This document shows positions 7,560-10,149 of a DNA stretch of 10,149 nucleotides, one piece after another. The first letter of the stretch is position 1. Every line of letters starts with the position of its first letter. The notes under the pieces were generated by a model. It was given only the letters and a program-made list of their open reading frames with translations, was not told the DNA's origin and ran no database searches. A program made the translations under genes and the position numbers. Origin of the DNA: Rhodobiaceae bacterium UBA7378 (GTDB taxonomy: Bacteria; Pseudomonadota; Alphaproteobacteria; RS24); the NCBI GenBank assembly GCA_002469805.1, contig DKNW01000014.1, positions 1 through 10,149 on the forward strand, read 5' to 3'.

Positions 7560-7982
7560 TCAGTTCAAAAACTCATTTCCGACAAGGTCGAGCGCCAGCA
7601 CCATTTCGTCGCCAGCAAAAAAAGAGTTGAGAATATCGGGGGCCATAATGACCCCGATCATCAAACACGCCGCCAGCGCTACGGCAAAGGAACCGGCGAT
7701 ATCGCGCAATGGCCGCATGGCAGGCGCGGGCGCATTTAGCGCGTGTACCGGCGCATCCAACGCGGCAAGCATGTCGTTTTGAATGCGGGCTTCAAGCGTT
7801 TCAGATACTGGCGGTTCCAGTGTTGTCAGCCAAGCATCCAGCGCGGCTTCACGCCCCAGAATTGAGCGCGCTTGCGGGTCTGCGGCGAGCAGCTGCGTTA
7901 TGGACGCACGCTGCGCTTCCGGCCAATTGCGCGCATCGGCGCCATAGGTTTCAACAATGCTCTCAAAGTCTTGGCGGTTCAT
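7560..7982 (-). CDS. Putative single-pass anti-sigma factor
   Basis: This 140-residue protein follows the ECF sigma gene by 12 nt with GGAGA as ribosome site. The first 93 residues form a soluble, mostly helical, cytoplasmic region (for example DFESIVETYG and EARIQNDMLAAL). A single membrane helix at about 94-116 follows, then a short periplasmic tail of about 25 residues. This is the topology of CnrY-like anti-sigma factors, which hold their sigma factor at the membrane until a periplasmic partner changes state. No zinc anti-sigma motif (H-x3-C-x2-C) is present; indeed the only Cys (106) lies in the membrane helix. Assignment rests on topology and on position between the sigma and sensor genes; I did not recognise a sequence family with certainty. 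Confidence 0.72.
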   Translation of the reverse strand: MNRQDFESIVETYGADARNWPEAQRASITQLLAADPQARSILGREAALDAWLTTLEPPVSETLEARIQNDMLAALDAPVHALNAPAPAMRPLRDIAGSFAVALAACLMIGVIMAPDILNSFFAGDEMVLALDLVGNEFLN

Positions 7983-7994
7983 TTTCGTCTCCGT

Positions 7995-8543
7995 TCACAC
8001 AATTTCTAGTTGCCGGCGTATGCCGCGCAATTGGCCGTGCAACTTTTGCCGGGCGCGGCGTAATACGGACTCGAAGCCCGCTAATGTCATGCCCAGCTTG
8101 TCAGCGGCATCTTTCTGGTTTTCTTCATGATAGTAAACCAGCTCTATTGCCGCTTTTTGGTCATCGGTCAGGCTCTCCATCGCTTTTCGCAGCAACCGGG
8201 CCTGCTCAGTTTTTTGGTGCAGGATTTCGGCATTATCGCCATGATCAGGAATTTCCATGTCCGCAATATCTTGTGTCGGCTTTTGCCTTCGAATGATGTC
8301 GATGCACCGGTTGCGGGCGACGGTGTATAGCCATGTTGTTACTTTCGCATGGCCCTGGGAAAATTGATCAGCGTTCTTCCAGATGTTCGCGAAAACGTCC
8401 TGCGTAGCTTCTTCTGCTTCGGCTTCGTTTTTAAGATATTGGCGGCACACCCGCATAACGTAAGGAAGGTGACGCGCGACGAAAACGCTACCGGCATGTT
8501 TATCGCCAGAAGCAATTGCGGTCATTAATTGTGCATCGTCCAT
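7995..8543 (-). CDS. ECF-type RNA polymerase sigma factor
   Basis: This 182-residue group IV sigma factor directs RNA polymerase to a small stress or transport regulon. Region 2 spans about residues 8-88, with the core-binding/-10 recognition stretch EAEEATQDVFANIWK (42-56) and TTWLYTVARNRCIDIIRR (69-86). Region 4 spans about 113-168, with a helix-turn-helix ending GMTLAGFESVLRRARQKL (151-168) that reads the -35 box. Regions 1.1 and 3 are missing, as usual for ECF factors. The ATG at 8543 was chosen since region 2 begins right after it and GAGGG lies 7 nt upstream; an in-frame ATG at 8609 would add 22 residues with no family support. The gene is first in a sigma/anti-sigma/sensor set, like cnrYXH in content though in different order. 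A motif shared with the exporter's upstream region lies at 8673-8691. Confidence 0.95.
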   Translation of the reverse strand: MDDAQLMTAIASGDKHAGSVFVARHLPYVMRVCRQYLKNEAEAEEATQDVFANIWKNADQFSQGHAKVTTWLYTVARNRCIDIIRRQKPTQDIADMEIPDHGDNAEILHQKTEQARLLRKAMESLTDDQKAAIELVYYHEENQKDAADKLGMTLAGFESVLRRARQKLHGQLRGIRRQLEIV

Positions 8544-8550
8544 ATGCCCG

Positions 8551-8555
8551 CCCTC
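8551..8555 (-). promoter_or_regulatory. Ribosome binding site deciding the sigma factor start
   Basis: GAGGG on the minus strand is spaced 7 nt from the ATG at 8543. It supports the short start over the in-frame ATG at 8609. Confidence 0.6.
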
Positions 8556-8626
8556 GTATGTAGCCGCGAGGTGCCATTTTTGTGTCGTTCTTTTCTCGCA
8601 ACACAGCATGTGTCCAACCTATCCGA

Positions 8627-8655
8627 ATTATCAATTTTTGACCATTTATCGTCAT
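8627..8655 (-). promoter_or_regulatory. Possible sigma70-like promoter of the sigma/anti-sigma/sensor genes
   Basis: The minus strand has ATGACG (8650-8655, 4 of 6 matches to -35), a 17-bp spacer and GATAAT (8627-8632, 5 of 6 matches to -10). It lies 17 bp downstream of the motif shared with the exporter, the same order as in front of the exporter. The leader would be about 75 bases long. Confidence 0.35.
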
Positions 8656-8672
8656 TTCGAATGATCCAGTTG

Positions 8673-8691
8673 GTTTAACGCCGCGTAATAG
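8673..8691 (-). promoter_or_regulatory. Shared regulatory motif, copy upstream of the sigma factor
   Basis: The minus strand reads CTATTACGCGGCGTTAAAC. Compared with the copy at 6994-7011 it has one extra C and two substitutions, leaving 16 of 18 aligned bases identical. It lies 130 bases before the sigma start codon. Likely reading: a site that couples sigma autoregulation with exporter expression (inference). Confidence 0.5.
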
Positions 8692-8724
8692 AAATATCAG
8701 TCACTTTTTCTGGGGCGCCCTCCT

Positions 8725-8733
8725 CCCCCCCCC
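8725..8733 (-). repeat. Run of nine G directly after the regulator's stop codon
   Basis: The plus strand has nine consecutive C; on the coding strand these are nine G right after TGA, followed by AGGAGGG. With G-runs upstream (GGGG and GGG near 8749-8757 and 8742-8746) the mRNA end is strongly G-rich. A run this long is prone to slippage during replication or sequencing. Confidence 0.85.
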
Positions 8734-9408
8734 TCACTGGAGGTTCCCAGTTTCCCCGCCACCAAGTGTGGCGGGGAATTCTGTTACCCTATAAAGGATA
8801 GCCTGTAGCGCAAATCGTCGCGCATCCTCCGCCCGTTTCTGGCACACAGCAACGGTCAGTTGCGCATAAGCAGCTAGGGGAATGTGCTGCGGGACCCGCT
8901 GACACGCCCATGCTGTCAGATTTAACGCATTGCCTGCAAAAGGATTGCCGGATAAAGCGAAAATATGGCCCAAATAAGCCTGTTCGGTGGCTGGCGCAGG
9001 GGCTTGTTGCAAAGCGCGCAGGCTGTCTTGCAGCGGCGTCAAATGGGAAGCGTCAGCGCGACTGGCTGCAAGCGCGGCAAGCGCAGGTTCAATCGCGGCA
9101 CGCATATCGGTAATATGCGGGTCAAATTGGGCAGCTCTATCGGTTTGGGCAAGAACCGCTAGCACATCGCGGTCCCACATCGCCCAAGCAGCTTTGGGTG
9201 CCACCATTGTCCCGCGTCGCGGGCGGGCTTCCAGCATGCCTTTAGCGCCCAGAATACGGAATGATTCGCGAATAACTGTGCGGGATACTTGAAATTGTGC
9301 ACTTAGTTGATCATCACCCGGCAATGCGGTGCCTTCCGGCAGACGGGCGCACAAAATATCATGCATAAGGCTTTGAACGAGCCTATCAGTTTGGCGAATC
9401 GCTTTCAT
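8734..9408 (-). CDS. GntR family transcriptional regulator, FadR/FCD type with altered ligand site
   Basis: This 224-residue DNA-binding repressor or activator has an N-terminal winged helix (about residues 5-70): PGDDQLSAQFQVSRTVIRESFRIL with the VSRTVIRE recognition helix (41-48), then the RRGTMV wing (64-69). A linker AWAMWDRDVL (74-83) resembles the W-x-(x)-D-x-DVL segment of DgoR-like sugar-acid regulators. The C-terminal FCD-like domain starts MRAAIEP (102-108) and keeps SGNP (153-156). Its usual metal-binding His positions are replaced: FH by YL (145-146), EHR by AYA (180-182), and the last His by Ala203. Start: the ATG at 9408 has GGTGATC upstream; an ATG at 9417 and a TTG at 9426 are also in frame. 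It follows the dehalogenase gene on the same strand. The effector is unknown. Confidence 0.88.
   Translation of the reverse strand: MKAIRQTDRLVQSLMHDILCARLPEGTALPGDDQLSAQFQVSRTVIRESFRILGAKGMLEARPRRGTMVAPKAAWAMWDRDVLAVLAQTDRAAQFDPHITDMRAAIEPALAALAASRADASHLTPLQDSLRALQQAPAPATEQAYLGHIFALSGNPFAGNALNLTAWACQRVPQHIPLAAYAQLTVAVCQKRAEDARRFALQAILYRVTEFPATLGGGETGNLQ
8752..8778 (-). repeat. Perfect 11-bp hairpin within the regulator's 3' end
   Basis: TTCCCCGCCAC and GTGGCGGGGAA pair perfectly around a 5-base loop. It encodes the FPATLGGGE region near the C-terminus of the GntR protein. No T-run follows on either strand, so it is not a standard intrinsic terminator. Confidence 0.8.
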
Positions 9409-9415
9409 GATCACC
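9409..9415 (-). promoter_or_regulatory. Ribosome binding site deciding the GntR start
   Basis: GGTGATC just before the ATG at 9408 matches the 3' extension of the Shine-Dalgarno sequence, in register with the standard spacing. The ATG at 9417 and TTG at 9426 have only A/T-rich sequence upstream. Confidence 0.4.
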
Positions 9416-9439
9416 ATTTTAGACAAAAATCAGAAAAAA

Positions 9440-9468
9440 TTAATCTAAAAGTATGATTATTAGATTAA
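9440..9468. repeat. AT-rich inverted repeat between dehalogenase and regulator
   Basis: TTAATCTA and TAGATTAA form perfect 8-base arms separated by 13 bases. One arm covers the dehalogenase stop codon, and the repeat lies about 30 bases before the regulator's start. On the minus strand the second arm runs into six T, so it could end dehalogenase transcription weakly. Alternatively, the 21-bp arm-to-arm distance (two helical turns) suits a dimer-of-dimers operator for the regulator. Confidence 0.55.
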
Positions 9469-10148
9469 ATATTATTGGAAACTATCCAATCGCGCAGCGA
9501 CGTACCAATTTCATCGTATGAATCTTCCTGCACAAAATGCAGACCGGCAACCGTTACCTCAGTTTGATTTTTCCAGCTACGGCAGAAATCGCGCATGGGG
9601 CCGACCAAAATCGACCCGGGGTCGGCATTGATAAACAGCTTCGGCATGTCGCTCTCAGCCATGAAAGCTGCGTAATTTGTGGCAATTTCAACAACATCTT
9701 GCGGTTCGCCGCCCAGCGGAATTTGGCGTGGCCAGGTGAGTGTCGGGCGACGACCTTCGCCTTTTTCGGCAAACGGCGCACGGTAATGCGCCATTTCCGC
9801 GTCATCTAGCTTGCGCATGATTGAGGAGGGCAAAACACCTTCGACGAAAACATTTTTCTCCAGAACAACCTCTTCACCTGCAGGTGAACGAAACGCCTGA
9901 AAAATGCCGCGGGCGTTTTCCGGCCAGCTATCCCAATTTGGGATAGGCATAACAATGGCTTCCATGTAGCAAATGCCTGCCACACGCTCAGCATGGCGGG
10001 CCGCATAATGAAAACCGAGCGCTGACCCCCAGTCATGGATAACCAGCACCGCATCGCTCGTGACACCCAGGGCGTCGAGTGCTGCTTCGAAGTAGTTGCT
10101 ATGTTCGGCAAATGTGTAGCGATCTGGCCCGCTATCGGCCAATTTATC
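9465..10148 (-). CDS. Haloalkane dehalogenase, LinB/HLD-II type (5' partial)
   Basis: This is the C-terminal 227 residues of an alpha/beta-hydrolase that cleaves carbon-halogen bonds with water to give an alcohol, halide and proton. The frame stays open to the window edge (DKLADSGPDRY, as in LinB/DhaA after the GxGxSDK segment), so about 70 residues are missing and the TTG at 10142 is an internal Leu. Counting from the first visible residue, the nucleophile is Asp39 in VIHDWGSALGF, next to Trp40 which holds the halide; the acid is Glu63 in YMEAI; the base is His204 in GLHFVQEDS. The 24-residue Asp-Glu spacing equals that of LinB. The Asp-Glu-His set places it in subfamily HLD-II. The second halide-binding residue (Asn) lies outside the window. 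Cap-domain signatures FQAFRSPAGEE and NVFVEGVLP are retained. The protein is likely cytoplasmic or periplasmic; the N-terminus needed to decide is absent. A GntR regulator follows. Confidence 0.95.
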   Translation of the reverse strand, partial: DKLADSGPDRYTFAEHSNYFEAALDALGVTSDAVLVIHDWGSALGFHYAARHAERVAGICYMEAIVMPIPNWDSWPENARGIFQAFRSPAGEEVVLEKNVFVEGVLPSSIMRKLDDAEMAHYRAPFAEKGEGRRPTLTWPRQIPLGGEPQDVVEIATNYAAFMAESDMPKLFINADPGSILVGPMRDFCRSWKNQTEVTVAGLHFVQEDSYDEIGTSLRDWIVSNNI

Positions 10149-10149
10149 G

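Noticed and set aside
7709..8296. Plus-strand open frame of 195 residues
   Set aside because: It is antisense to the anti-sigma and sigma genes; its composition is that of a shadow frame.
7057..8543. Calling the set a metal-resistance cnr/ncc locus
   Set aside because: No HME-type pump, adaptor or outer-membrane factor is present and the sensor lacks evident metal ligands.
8601..8613. ACACAGCATGTGT, a 13-bp palindrome in the sigma gene leader
   Set aside because: Arms are only 5 bases; such palindromes are common by chance and no second copy was seen.
9465..10142. TTG at 10142 as the start of the dehalogenase
   Set aside because: Upstream codons encode DK, matching the SDK-L segment of LinB/DhaA; the real start lies outside the window.

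Overview
The window comes from a Gram-negative bacterium, most likely an alphaproteobacterium. It has two outer-membrane beta-barrel genes ending in a C-terminal Phe, an ECF sigma factor with a membrane anti-sigma and a CnrX-like sensor, and a LinB-type haloalkane dehalogenase. This placement is inferred from gene families alone, and no taxonomic marker is present. Nearly every base is accounted for: no gene-free stretch exceeds about 200 bases, and I see no tRNA, rRNA, CRISPR array or insertion sequence.

Layout. At the left edge a plus-strand porin (5' end missing) ends in two successive terminator hairpins. All other genes are on the minus strand and converge on it. In transcription order, from right to left, they are: a haloalkane dehalogenase (start outside the window); a GntR/FadR-type regulator; an ECF sigma factor; a one-TM anti-sigma; a CnrX-like periplasmic sensor; a 782-aa RND/MMPL exporter; a periplasmic LolA-like protein; an outer-membrane barrel protein; and a spinster-like MFS transporter.

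How the genes may work together. The sigma/anti-sigma/sensor trio resembles a CnrYXH-type transenvelope switch. The exporter, LolA-like protein and barrel are tightly packed (gaps of 9 and 2 nt) and supply inner-membrane, periplasmic and outer-membrane parts, as expected for a system moving a hydrophobic or lipid-like cargo across the envelope. The best link between the two sets is a near-identical 18-19 bp sequence, of the form CTATTA(C)GCGRCGTTWAAC on the minus strand. It occurs once upstream of the sigma gene and once upstream of the exporter gene, each time just before a sigma70-like promoter. I infer that the two transcription units are co-regulated, possibly by the sigma factor itself. 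The cargo and the inducing signal cannot be read from the sequence.

The GntR regulator and the dehalogenase look like a separate small unit. Between them is an AT-rich 29-bp inverted repeat that could be an operator or a terminator. The regulator's effector domain has lost the His residues that normally bind metal, and its 3' end carries an unusual perfect hairpin followed by a run of nine G.
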